Origin: Proruminimicrobium sp963666965
Lineage (GTDB): Bacteria > Elusimicrobiota > Endomicrobiia > Endomicrobiales > Endomicrobiaceae
Reading direction: 5' to 3'
NCBI GenBank assembly: GCA_963666965.1
Contig: OY762939.1
Location: 248,001-312,000, forward strand
Length of the DNA: 64,000 bases
Within the stretch, counting starts at the first letter, position 1, and every line of letters starts with the position of its first letter. The position numbers were made by a program, and so were the translations under genes. The notes under the pieces were generated by a model. It had not been told where the DNA came from. It worked only from the letters and a program-made list of their open reading frames with translations, and ran no database searches. Shown in pieces: positions 25,142 to 33,464 of this stretch.

Positions 25142-25816
25142 TTATTTTTTTTCTCTTTTAAAACACATAAACCAGTCAAGACAGTATTTGTCTGCTGTCT
25201 TTGTTTCCATTCTTTCTTTTGCTGTTCCGCACGAGCCCGGAGTAGGGATTATCACATCATCGCCTGGTCTCCAGTTTGCAGGCGTCGCGACAGAATCGGC
25301 ATCTGCTTTTTGAAGAGCAAGAATTACTCTTTTTATTTCGTCAAAATTTCTTCCCGTTGAGAGCGGATAATATAATATCAATCTTATTTTGCCCTTTGGA
25401 TCAACCACAAAAACAGCTCTTACGGCCTGAGTATTAGACTGTCCCGGCTGAATCATTCCGTATTTTTTTGCGACATCCATTTTTATATCTTCAATCAAAG
25501 GAAATTTGACTTCAATATTTTTCATTCCGTTCCATTCAAGTTCCTGAATTTTTCTAAGCCATGCGATATGCGCATATATTGAATCTACCGAAAGGCCTAC
25601 AAGCTCAGTATTTAGAGCTTTAAATTCTTCAGCCATCTTTGCAAAAGTCATAAATTCTGTGGTACATACAGGAGTAAAATCAGCAGGATGCGAAAACAGT
25701 ATTACCCATTTACCTTTGTAGTCAGCCGGAAAATTAATGTCTCCCTGTGTTGTTTTTGCCTGAAATGCAGGCGCATCATCGCCTATAAGCGGCATTCTTG
25801 TTAAATTTTCTTCCAT
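25142..25816 (-). CDS. Peroxiredoxin (AhpC/Prx6-type)
   Basis: This thiol peroxidase has 224 residues. The peroxidatic Cys51 lies in DFTPVCTTE, and the C-terminal extension has further cysteines (GSCGTAKERM and a CLDWFMC end) typical of the Prx6-like archaeal/anaerobe group. The frame is open to 25891, but the start at 25816 is chosen because GGAGG lies 7 bases upstream and the added residues would overlap perR. The gene follows perR directly, so peroxide control is likely. Confidence 0.93.
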   Translation of the reverse strand: MEENLTRMPLIGDDAPAFQAKTTQGDINFPADYKGKWVILFSHPADFTPVCTTEFMTFAKMAEEFKALNTELVGLSVDSIYAHIAWLRKIQELEWNGMKNIEVKFPLIEDIKMDVAKKYGMIQPGQSNTQAVRAVFVVDPKGKIRLILYYPLSTGRNFDEIKRVILALQKADADSVATPANWRPGDDVIIPTPGSCGTAKERMETKTADKYCLDWFMCFKREKK

Positions 25817-25817
25817 T

Positions 25818-26216
25818 TTATATCCTCCTTTTTTTATTTTTACAATCCGGACAAATTCCTTTAAATACAAGCTCATGCGTTTGAATATCAAAACCTTTTG
25901 TATCTTTTATAAATTGAGAAATTTTATCGAAATAAGGCATATCCATATCACAAACTTTAGAACATACCGTGCATTTCATGTGATAATGATTAGCCGTGAA
26001 ATGATCAAATCTGTCGGCAGAATCAGGCATTTCAATATGTTTTAAACGCCCCTGGTGCGCAAGCATTTTAAGATTTCTATATACTGTCGCTTTGCTTAAA
26101 GAAGGATATTTCTTTTGTATTTTTTTAAATACAAACTCTGCAGTCGGATGATTCTTCATCTCTTTTACCGTTTGAAAAACTATTTCTCTTTGGATTGTTT
26201 GTCTTGTTTCTTTCAT
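25818..26216 (-). CDS. perR: Peroxide-sensing Fur-family repressor PerR
   Basis: The 132-residue Fur-family regulator has an N-terminal winged helix with SKATVYRNL (recognition helix, about residues 41-49). All five regulatory-metal ligands of Bacillus PerR have counterparts: His23, Asp71, His77, His79 and Asp90. The Asp at position 90 (Glu in Fur) favours PerR. The structural zinc site is Cys82/Cys85 and Cys122/Cys125. It heads the perR-prx-ferritin operon, whose promoter overlaps an AT-rich region that could hold an autoregulatory PerR box (not clearly matched). Oxidation of the iron-bound His would release repression. Confidence 0.92.
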   Translation of the reverse strand: MKETRQTIQREIVFQTVKEMKNHPTAEFVFKKIQKKYPSLSKATVYRNLKMLAHQGRLKHIEMPDSADRFDHFTANHYHMKCTVCSKVCDMDMPYFDKISQFIKDTKGFDIQTHELVFKGICPDCKNKKRRI

Positions 26217-26251
26217 TATTGATATTTATTCCTAATTAGTATTTATTGTTG

Positions 26252-26280
26252 ATAGTATAAAATAACACATATTTTGTCAA
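26252..26280 (-). promoter_or_regulatory. Promoter of perR operon
   Basis: Minus strand: TTGACA (26280-26275), 17-bp spacer, TACTAT (26257-26252). The leader to the perR ATG is AT-rich with a weak ribosome binding site. Confidence 0.65.
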
Positions 26281-26360
26281 GCAGGCCGTGTTGATATTTA
26301 ATACAAAAAAGTATAAAATCAGGTTGTTGGTTTTTATAGATCAATACGGAGAAACCCGAT

Positions 26361-26945
26361 TTGAACCGCAGAGATTTTTTTAATATAAACGCCGAAAGCT
26401 GGGACGACAATCCGGACTTATTAACAACAGAAAAAATAAAAAAGACTATTTTGCCTCTTTTAAAAATTAAAAATACAGATTCTGTTTTAGATGCCGCATG
26501 CGGAACAGGAATTTTAATCCAAACTTTTAAAGAGCAGAAAATAAAAGCATCTCTATGCGCCGTTGATTTTGCCGAAAAAATGATAAATAAAGCAAAACAA
26601 AAATTCCCCGACGTTAATTTTATTTTAGCCGACGTATCCTGCATGCCGTTTGAAAATGAGACTTTTACAAAAGTCGTTTCTTTAAATTCCTTCCCGCATT
26701 TTGAAGATAAAAACAGAGCAGTAAAAGAAATGGCAAGGGTTTTAAAGAAAAACGGCACTCTTATTATTGCGCACACAAATTCAAAATGCAGAATTGACGC
26801 CCACCACAGAAAAATAGGCGGAATTATAGCCGAAGATATGCTTCCGAGCAATGATAATCTCAGAGAAATTTTATCGGAAAGCGGTTTTTCAAATATCGAA
26901 TTTACTGATAATGAAGAGTTCTACATAGTAAAAGCATCCAAATAA
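26361..26945 (+). CDS. Class I SAM-dependent methyltransferase
   Basis: The 194-residue methyltransferase is of the UbiE/Methyltransf_11 type. Motif I is LDAACGTG (about residues 44-51), post-I is AVDFAEKM, motif II is FTKVVSLNSFPHF, and motif III is LKKNGTLIIAH. The start is TTG at 26361 with GGAG nine bases upstream. It stands alone, divergent from perR. The substrate is unknown. It is unrelated to the methyltransferase at 13207 beyond the shared fold. Confidence 0.87.
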   Translation: MNRRDFFNINAESWDDNPDLLTTEKIKKTILPLLKIKNTDSVLDAACGTGILIQTFKEQKIKASLCAVDFAEKMINKAKQKFPDVNFILADVSCMPFENETFTKVVSLNSFPHFEDKNRAVKEMARVLKKNGTLIIAHTNSKCRIDAHHRKIGGIIAEDMLPSNDNLREILSESGFSNIEFTDNEEFYIVKASK

Positions 26946-27086
26946 CAAACACCGCCATCGCAGTTGCTTCTTACAGTTTCTTGCTGCAATCACAGATAGG
27001 ATATTATTGTAAATAAACAGAAACAAAAGACTATAAGAAAACAAATTGAAGTTTTGCGGCTTTATAAAATACGCTGGTAAATTTGG

Positions 27087-28700
27087 TTAAAGTGCAAGAT
27101 GTTTTTTTCTGCTGAAAAAATAAAAAAATATATACAAAATAAAAACAAAAGACGTGATATACCATGGGAAGAAAAATCTGAATACCGGGAAAGGGACTGC
27201 TAAAATTTCGATCATATACAAAATTGCAAGAAAACAGACAAGAATAAATATTTTCTTTAATCTCATAAAAATCGCTCCGGCAAATATAAATGAATAGATA
27301 ATTATAAAAGCAACCGAGAGTTCACCGGGGTCAAACGATTTCCTGTATTTTTTTACCAGTTTAATCGTCTTCGAATAAAGACCCTCATTTAAATATTCAA
27401 TTTCGTCTTTTACTAAATAATATGCCGGCATCATTTGAGCGTCAACTTTATCAGGAGATAGAATATTAGGTTTTATAGATGAAAAATAAAATCCGTTTTG
27501 ATAGTAAGTTTTAAATTTAAATTTAACATATTCATCAAAATACGACTCAATCAACTTATCTACTATGTTCTCAAACCGTTTTTTTTCAGATTTGGAAAGA
27601 CTAAAATAAAAACCGACATTGCCTACTTTTTCATTTAATATTTTCTTAATTTTTAGTTTAGACGTTTGATCAAATTCGTTAATAATATCTTTATTGCGCT
27701 CTTGAGAAGCTTTTTTTAATAAAAATTTAAGAGTGGCGTCATTTATAACGGAAACATTTTTATAGGCTTCGCCGTTTTTGTCAAGAATAACCGAACTTAC
27801 ATAATGAGGTATAAAAACAAATGACCATAAAACGCTAAAAAACAAAAATAAAACCATTTTTCTCAATTTCAGAATTTTATGGTTTAAAATATAAAGTATT
27901 CCGGGCGTCACCACAAAAAATAAAATACCTTCCGAACGCAAAGACATAACAACAGCTGATAGCATGGCAATAATAAAGAGTTTTATATTTATTGAAAAAA
28001 ATTTGGACTTCAATTCCAAAAAAATGAGCTGCGCAAATAAAAGCATGAAAAAATACGAATACAATATATCTTTTTCCATAGACAGATTGTAATGCAGAAC
28101 CAGCGGCATGAAGAAAGGTATATAAACCAAATATACTGCTTTTTTTAATTTAAAATGTGATTTTATAAGCACCATTATATAGCCCAACACTGCAGATATT
28201 ACAATTAACTGTAAAATTATAATCCCTGCAAAGTTGGGAATGAGCATAAGCGCATATATTCTGAAATACCTGATAAATATTCCCTGAAAGGCGCCCATTG
28301 TGGAAAAAGTAACGGAATCGTGCAAATAAAGATAGTACATCTGGTCAAAAACGATAAACGGCCACAACATAAGATGAATTAACATCATCACAAAAAAATA
28401 TATTCCTGAAAATTTTACAAAGTTTTTAATGTTGTCGGATGTTGAATAATTTTTTATCAGATAACCAATAAACTGCCAGACAACAATAAGTATTATTAAA
28501 AATATTGTTTTTGCTATTACAAACTTGGCCAAATTAATTTCGTGGTATTCGAATATCAAACTGTCGTTATAAAATGTAATAAGAAAATGAATAACGGATA
28601 TTATAAAATATTTTATGCTGAATTTTTGTATAAAATATTCGTTTAATTCTTTGAGGGTACTATATACATCCTGAAAAAATGCGGTGATATATTTATTCAT
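27087..28700 (-). CDS. Polytopic membrane protein, possibly GT-C-like
   Basis: The 537-residue protein has about 11 membrane segments and a soluble part near residues 330-430. The GT-C impression comes from an early FDQMYYLYLHDS loop and a SLRSEG motif after the middle helices, resembling lipid-linked glycosyltransferases such as DUF6020-type proteins. This is a weak fold guess. A frame start exists at 28751, but the ATG at 28700 is used because the promoter at 28723-28751 lies within the longer reading. It sits next to a large repeat block. Confidence 0.7.
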   Translation of the reverse strand: MNKYITAFFQDVYSTLKELNEYFIQKFSIKYFIISVIHFLITFYNDSLIFEYHEINLAKFVIAKTIFLIILIVVWQFIGYLIKNYSTSDNIKNFVKFSGIYFFVMMLIHLMLWPFIVFDQMYYLYLHDSVTFSTMGAFQGIFIRYFRIYALMLIPNFAGIIILQLIVISAVLGYIMVLIKSHFKLKKAVYLVYIPFFMPLVLHYNLSMEKDILYSYFFMLLFAQLIFLELKSKFFSINIKLFIIAMLSAVVMSLRSEGILFFVVTPGILYILNHKILKLRKMVLFLFFSVLWSFVFIPHYVSSVILDKNGEAYKNVSVINDATLKFLLKKASQERNKDIINEFDQTSKLKIKKILNEKVGNVGFYFSLSKSEKKRFENIVDKLIESYFDEYVKFKFKTYYQNGFYFSSIKPNILSPDKVDAQMMPAYYLVKDEIEYLNEGLYSKTIKLVKKYRKSFDPGELSVAFIIIYSFIFAGAIFMRLKKIFILVCFLAILYMIEILAVPFPVFRFFFPWYITSFVFILYIFFYFFSRKKHLAL

Positions 28701-28722
28701 GGTATCTTTCGCTAACATTAAT

Positions 28723-28751
28723 ATTTTATATAGCTCAATGCTAATTGTCAA
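28723..28751 (-). promoter_or_regulatory. Promoter of polytopic membrane protein gene
   Basis: Minus strand: TTGACA (28751-28746), 17-bp spacer, TAAAAT (28728-28723). It fixes the downstream ATG at 28700 as the likely start. Confidence 0.65.
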
Positions 28752-28765
28752 TTAAAAATTCAGCG

Positions 28766-28792
28766 CTTCAATATTTACTGAAAATATTGAAG
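28766..28792. repeat. Perfect hairpin
   Basis: CTTCAATATTT pairs with AAATATTGAAG around a five-base loop. It has no T-run on either side, so it is not a standard terminator. It begins the gene-free block 28752-29277. Confidence 0.6.
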
Positions 28793-28909
28793 CAACAATG
28801 TTTTCAGATTTCTTCTCCGTAAGAGTAAATCGAAATATATGCAGCACAAAGATTTTGCGTGAAACGAAATATCGCAAGAGCAAAGCATTTTTAAATTATT
28901 TTCCGGTTT

Positions 28910-28964
28910 TGCCACGTTTAGCAAGTCTATGAACAAAATATTTTTAGATTATTTTGTGGTTTTT
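28910..28964. repeat. Left-end fragment of structured repeat
   Basis: GCCACGTTTAGCAAGTCTAT repeats the left end of the element at 10553 and is closed by its own hairpin, ACAAAATA/TATTTTGT. It directly precedes the full copy at 28965. Confidence 0.6.
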
Positions 28965-29131
28965 GCCGCATTAGAGTATGCTTATGACTGTAATATTTTT
29001 TATTGTAAAAATTTAAAATAGATAAATTTTTAATCGCTGATTGTTTGAAGAATTTTCCGTTTCATTATTCCGTAAGGAAAATTCAAGTTCAGCAATGGCA
29101 GTAAAAAATATAAAGGAATATACTCTGCGGC
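28965..29131. repeat. Structured ~170-nt inverted repeat, copy 3
   Basis: The same fold as 10553 and 11727 is built from different bases. The ends GCCGC and GCGGC pair (GCCAC/GTGGC in the others), AGAGTAT pairs with ATACTCT, and ATTTTTTATTG with CAGTAAAAAAT. The internal hairpins are AAAAATTT/AAATTTTT and GAATTTTCC/GGAAAATTC. Only the loop GTTTCATTRTKCMGTAA (IUPAC consensus) and short joints are conserved in sequence. It is followed by a GTTACTTTTTG/CAAAAAGTAAC hairpin (29138-29174). Confidence 0.75.
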
Positions 29132-29193
29132 GGGTCTTTTTGGTTACTTTTTGGACTCGAGACAAAAAGTAACTGTATTTAATCTGAAATGAA

Positions 29194-29249
29194 GAAACAC
29201 AAGAGCGAGGTGTACATTCCCGTAAGGGGTACATAAGCTCTTGTGTTTC
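29194..29249. repeat. Conserved-core hairpin, copy c
   Basis: GAAACACAAGAGC (29194-29206) pairs perfectly with GCTCTTGTGTTTC (29237-29249). The core has inner stem TGTAC/GTACA as in copy b. The right flank ends ATTAAAGCC at the etfA stop. Confidence 0.75.
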
Positions 29250-29277
29250 AAAATTGTAAGCGAAATATTAAAGCCTT

Positions 29278-30507
29278 TTATGCTCTGGCTTTTTTAATTT
29301 CCGCTATTATGGCAGGAATAATCTCATACAAATCGCCTTCCAGCGAATATGTTGCAACCTGCATCATAGGACAATCTTTATCTTTATTTATTGCAATAAT
29401 AGTTTCGGCAGAACCCATACCTATCATATGTTGAATCTGTCCCGAAATACCGCATGCAATATAAACTTTAGGAGAAACAGTCGTTCCCGTCTGGCCTACC
29501 TGATGAGAATAAGGGATCCAGCCTGCGTCAACGGCAGCTCTTGACGAACCTACGGCTCCGCCGAGAAGATCGGCAAGCTCTTCGACAAGTTTAAATCCTT
29601 CAGGTTTTCCGAGTCCTCTTCCGCCTGAAACGATTATATCCGCGTCATGAAGATTTACATGCGCGCTGCAATCTTTGAAAAATTCTAAGAATTTTGTTCT
29701 GTTTATTATTTTTGAAGCGTCAACTTTATTTACTATAACTTCGCCTTTTCTGCCTGCCTGCACTTTTGCTTCTTTGAAAACTTTATGTCTGACGGTCGCC
29801 ATCTGAGGTCTGTGTCTCGGTGTTAAAATCGTAGCCATAATATTTCCGCCGAAAGCAGGTCTTGTCTGCTGTAAATTTCTAGTTGTCAAATCTACATCCA
29901 AACCGGTACAATCTGCCGTTAAGCCCGTATAAATTTTTGCTGCGACTCTTGAAGCAAAAGATCTTCCGATGTTTGTTGCGCCCATAAGAATTATTTCGGG
30001 CTTTTCTTTTTTAAGAAGTTCGGTAAGAACCGCTGTATAAGAATCATCCTGAAATTCCGCAAATATAGGATCGTCGTAAACGTAAACTTTATCTGCGCCT
30101 CTTTCTATAAGTTCCTGCGCTTTTGAAGTTATGTTTGAACCGATCAAAACCGCGCTTAAAGGAACCTGCAGTTTATCTGCAAGGATTCTTCCCTGATTCA
30201 AAAGTTCATAAACTACGGCAGATACGACGCCGTGTCTCTGTTCGGCATAAACCCATACGCCTCTGTAAAGAGACATATCGACAGCCGCTTTAACTTCGTC
30301 TTTTTTCATTTCAATAGCTTTAAAAACTTTACAAGCCTGAACGCATGCTCCGCAGAATGTGCATTTATTTGCATCTATTACCGCGAGCTTAAATTTTTTA
30401 GGATGTTCCGGTCTTTCAACCATCGTTATAGCGCCGAAAGGGCAAGCGCTGACGCATATAGAACAGCCTATACATTTATCCGCCAGTATGTTTATCTGAT
30501 TTGCCAT
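29278..30507 (-). CDS. etfA: Electron transfer flavoprotein alpha with N-terminal ferredoxin domain
   Basis: The 409-residue protein begins with a two-cluster ferredoxin domain (Cys12, 15, 18, 22 and Cys49, 52, 55, 59), then a standard EtfA body with the FAD-binding C-terminal motif SRAAVDAGW and GQTGTTVSPK. This fusion is known from caffeyl-CoA reductase CarE and similar ETFs implicated in flavin-based electron bifurcation. The ATG at 30507 is chosen (AAGGAG upstream) over an earlier frame start. It is encoded after etfB, with an acyl-CoA dehydrogenase gene just upstream. It would move electrons between NADH, ferredoxin and an acyl-CoA; bifurcation itself is inference. Confidence 0.93.
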   Translation of the reverse strand: MANQINILADKCIGCSICVSACPFGAITMVERPEHPKKFKLAVIDANKCTFCGACVQACKVFKAIEMKKDEVKAAVDMSLYRGVWVYAEQRHGVVSAVVYELLNQGRILADKLQVPLSAVLIGSNITSKAQELIERGADKVYVYDDPIFAEFQDDSYTAVLTELLKKEKPEIILMGATNIGRSFASRVAAKIYTGLTADCTGLDVDLTTRNLQQTRPAFGGNIMATILTPRHRPQMATVRHKVFKEAKVQAGRKGEVIVNKVDASKIINRTKFLEFFKDCSAHVNLHDADIIVSGGRGLGKPEGFKLVEELADLLGGAVGSSRAAVDAGWIPYSHQVGQTGTTVSPKVYIACGISGQIQHMIGMGSAETIIAINKDKDCPMMQVATYSLEGDLYEIIPAIIAEIKKARA

Positions 30508-30566
30508 TTTACTTCTCCTTATGATTTTAAAAAAACCGCTTCTCAATCACGACAGCGATTTACTGC

Positions 30567-31352
30567 TTATATAAGACTGACTTCTTTAAGTTTATTTACA
30601 AGCGCCTGAGCCTGAACGTTTGCTTCTCCGGTAAATTTTTCGCCGCCTTTTCTCTGGGGAGGTGTAAAAATTTTCATAACCTGCGTCGGAGAACCTTTAA
30701 GTCCGCATTTTTCAACGTCTGCGTTTATAGACTGGGCGTTGAGCTGCTTTATAACGGCTTTCTTTGCGTTCATTTTGCCTTTAAGAGAGGCAAGCCTTGG
30801 CGTATTTATTTCTTTTACGACGGTAATAAGACAGGGAACCGGCGTTTCGATCAAATCGTAGCCGTCTTCCATCATTCTTTCAACCTTCATAAATTTATCG
30901 TTTATTTCTTCAACTTTTTTAACGTATGCGACGTGCGGAATATCTAGCATTTCCGCTACTGAAGGTCCGACCTGAGCAGTATCTCCGTCGGTAGCCTGCT
31001 TGCCGCAGATGATTACCGAGTAATCGGGAACTGTTTTAATAGCGGTAGACAACGCGTAAGAAGTAGCCCATGTGTCGGCTCCGGCAAACGCTCTGTCTCC
31101 GACGAGAATAGCTTCATCGGCTCCTCTTGAAATAGCTTCTCTCAAAGCAGCTTCTGCCTGAGGCGGGCCCATCGTTATAACCGTAACTTTGCCGCCCGTT
31201 CTTTCTTTAAGCCTTACGCCTTCTTCTATAGCGTATTCGTCAAAAGGGTTGATAACGGCTTCAACGCCTTCTCTTTTTAATGTTCCTTTTTCAGGATCGA
31301 TTTGGACATTTGTCGTGCCCGGAACCTGTTTTATACAAACTATTATGTGCAT
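30567..31352 (-). CDS. etfB: Electron transfer flavoprotein beta
   Basis: The 261-residue EtfB forms the heterodimer with EtfA. The nucleotide-binding text is clear: VCIKQVPGT at the N-terminus, NPFDEYAIEEG (about residues 36-46), and ICGKQATDGDTAQVGP (about 113-128), the last typical of EtfB. It lies 59 bp upstream of the etfA start. GGAGGGG precedes the ATG. A strong terminator after the acyl-CoA dehydrogenase gene (31404-31462) separates it from the upstream operon, so it may have its own promoter or rely on readthrough. Confidence 0.95.
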   Translation of the reverse strand: MHIIVCIKQVPGTTNVQIDPEKGTLKREGVEAVINPFDEYAIEEGVRLKERTGGKVTVITMGPPQAEAALREAISRGADEAILVGDRAFAGADTWATSYALSTAIKTVPDYSVIICGKQATDGDTAQVGPSVAEMLDIPHVAYVKKVEEINDKFMKVERMMEDGYDLIETPVPCLITVVKEINTPRLASLKGKMNAKKAVIKQLNAQSINADVEKCGLKGSPTQVMKIFTPPQRKGGEKFTGEANVQAQALVNKLKEVSLI

Positions 31353-31403
31353 CTTTGTTAACCCCTCCTGTTTGTCTCTTACTGCTTATTTCTTATTATT
31401 TGA

Positions 31404-31462
31404 AAAATTCCGGATAGGCGGTATTTTCAACTTCTAAAATACAAAACATATCCGGAATATTT
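31404..31462 (-). terminator. Terminator between acyl-CoA dehydrogenase and etfB
   Basis: On the minus strand TTCCGGATA pairs with TATCCGGAA, enclosing a second stem GTATTTT/AAAATAC, followed by TTTTT. A T-run on the plus side too makes it bidirectional in form. Confidence 0.8.
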
Positions 31463-31470
31463 TTTTAAAT

Positions 31471-32649
31471 TTATTTTACTGAAGCGTATTCTTTTATAAG
31501 GTTCAGCGCAATTTCGTTTTTCTGAATCTGGCTGGTACCTTCGTAAAGTGTCGTAATTTTGGCGTCTCTCATCATCTTTTCTACAGGATATTCTTTACAA
31601 TATCCGTATCCGCCGAAAATCTGAACTGCGTCTGTAGTAACCTGCATTGCCGTTTCTGACGCAAAAAGTTTCGCCATTGCCGATTCTTTGCTGGTTCTTA
31701 CTCTTTCTTTTTCAGGTTTGCTGTTGTTTTCGTCTATCATTCTTGCAACCTGATATACGAGACATCTTGCGGCTTCAACTTTTGTCGCCATATCGGCAAG
31801 CATATGCTGTATTCCCTGGAAAGACGCTATAGGCTGACCGAACTGAACTCTTGTTCTTGCATATTTTACCGCTTCTTCAAGAGCGCCGGCTGCTATACCT
31901 AAAGCCTGGGAAGCTACTCCCGGTCTTGATCCGTCGAGCGTAGCCTGAGCTACCATTAAGCCGTGTCCTTCTTTTCCTAGAAGATTATCTTTATGAACTC
32001 TGCAGTTGTCAAATATCAATTCTCTTGTTACGGAAGATCTGATACCCATTTTATTTTCTTTTTTGCCGAATGTAAAACCCGGTGTTCCTTTTTCAACGAT
32101 GAAGCATGAGATTCCTCTTGCTCCTCTTGAAGGATTTGTTTTTGCAAATACAGTATAAGTTTCAGCTTCGCCGGCATTTGTTATAAAACATTTTGTTCCG
32201 TTAAGAACATAATAATCGCCGTCTTTTACAGCCGTAGTTTTCATAGCGGTAGCGTCTGAACCGGCCGAAGGTTCGGTAAGACCGAACGCCGCAAGTTTTT
32301 TACCCGAAGCTATGTCAGGCAAATATTTGCTTTTCTGCGCTTCGTTTCCGGCTGCCAATATAGGAAGAGTTCCCAAAGCCGTGGCGGCAAGCGCAAGCGC
32401 TATGCTTCCGTCAACTTTGCAAAGCTCTTCGGTTACAAGAACAAGACCCATAATTCCTTTTCCTACTCCGCCGTACTGTTCGGGTATATAAACTCCGCAC
32501 AAATCAGCCTGTGCAAGTTCCTTTACTATATCCCAAGGAAATGTTCCCTCTTCGTCATATTTTTCTCTTACAGGCTTAATTTTCTTCTGAGCGATTTCTC
32601 TTGCAACATCCACAAGCATCTGTTCTTCTTCATTTAAAAAATACTGCAT
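31471..32649 (-). CDS. Acyl-CoA dehydrogenase (butyryl-CoA dehydrogenase-like)
   Basis: The 392-residue FAD enzyme converts acyl-CoA to enoyl-CoA or, in anaerobes, the reverse. FAD/substrate motifs FGLTEPSAGSDA (about residues 131-142) and KCFITNAG are present, and the catalytic Glu370 lies in LYEGTSQIQK, as in short-chain enzymes. It is placed between rnc (35-bp gap) and etfBA. With the ferredoxin-type ETF it could form a Bcd/EtfAB or Car-like reductase that links enoyl-CoA reduction to ferredoxin; the chain length is unknown. Confidence 0.93.
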   Translation of the reverse strand: MQYFLNEEEQMLVDVAREIAQKKIKPVREKYDEEGTFPWDIVKELAQADLCGVYIPEQYGGVGKGIMGLVLVTEELCKVDGSIALALAATALGTLPILAAGNEAQKSKYLPDIASGKKLAAFGLTEPSAGSDATAMKTTAVKDGDYYVLNGTKCFITNAGEAETYTVFAKTNPSRGARGISCFIVEKGTPGFTFGKKENKMGIRSSVTRELIFDNCRVHKDNLLGKEGHGLMVAQATLDGSRPGVASQALGIAAGALEEAVKYARTRVQFGQPIASFQGIQHMLADMATKVEAARCLVYQVARMIDENNSKPEKERVRTSKESAMAKLFASETAMQVTTDAVQIFGGYGYCKEYPVEKMMRDAKITTLYEGTSQIQKNEIALNLIKEYASVK

Positions 32650-32684
32650 ATTATCCTCCGAGTTTTTTTAACAATTAAAAAGCA

Positions 32685-33464
32685 TTAATTTTTTATTTCT
32701 TTTAACGCTTCTCTGGCCGCTATCTGTTCGGCCTGTTTTTTTGAATTTCCCGAGCCTGTACCAAGCTGTTTTTCTTTTATAAAAACCGCCACTTTAAACT
32801 GCTTGTTGTGGTCGGGACCTGACTCTTCAATTGTTTTATATTGAGGCAAAGTCCTGTACAGAGACTGAATTTTCTCCTGTAACTTTGTTTTGTAATCGGT
32901 AATGTCAAAACTGCTTTGTTTTTCCAAAAAAACATTTATAAATTTTGACGCCACTTCAAAACCGCCGTCTAAATAAACGGCTCCGGCTACAGCCTCAAAA
33001 GAATCACATAAAAGAGATTCTCTTTGTCTGGCGCCGTTCAATTCTTCATTTTTGCTTATTAATACAAATTGATCCAGTTTTATTTCTTTTGCCCACCTGC
33101 TCAAATTTTTTGCAGACACTATCTGGGCTTTAAGTTGAGAAAGATCGCCTTCCTGCTTATCCGAATATTTGTTATAAAGATACTCTGAAACAAGAGCGGA
33201 TAGAATACCGTCTCCGAGAAATTCCATCCGCTCGTTGCAATCGTTTAAACCGCATTCGCTTGAATACGATTTATGTATAAGTGACAACTCCAGATTTTTA
33301 GGGTTTTTAAAGACATACCCTATGGTTTTCTGAAGGTTTTTCATAACTTCAGCGCCGACGTTTAAAGAACCCGACGTTTGCTGTCTGCCGGCACACGATT
33401 CTTCCGATCCGGAACAAACCGGACAGTCGAAACTTTTTAATATTTTTTTAAATTTATCCAACAT
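32685..33464 (-). CDS. rnc: Ribonuclease III
   Basis: RNase III cuts double-stranded RNA in rRNA and mRNA processing. The signature ERMEFLGDG lies at about residues 78-86 (Glu81, Asp85), the second active-site block is DSFEAVAGAVYLDGG, and the double-stranded RNA-binding domain fills the C-terminal 70 residues. The protein is unusually long at the N-terminus: about 40 residues with CPVC and a third Cys (14, 17, 24) precede the normal start (Met41). The start at 33464 overlaps the fabF stop by 11 bp, which supports the long form through coupling. Confidence 0.95.
   Translation of the reverse strand: MLDKFKKILKSFDCPVCSGSEESCAGRQQTSGSLNVGAEVMKNLQKTIGYVFKNPKNLELSLIHKSYSSECGLNDCNERMEFLGDGILSALVSEYLYNKYSDKQEGDLSQLKAQIVSAKNLSRWAKEIKLDQFVLISKNEELNGARQRESLLCDSFEAVAGAVYLDGGFEVASKFINVFLEKQSSFDITDYKTKLQEKIQSLYRTLPQYKTIEESGPDHNKQFKVAVFIKEKQLGTGSGNSKKQAEQIAAREALKEIKN

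Noticed and set aside
28766..28792. Hairpin as a transcription terminator
   Set aside because: No T-run follows on either strand and it lies upstream, not downstream, of the neighbouring gene.
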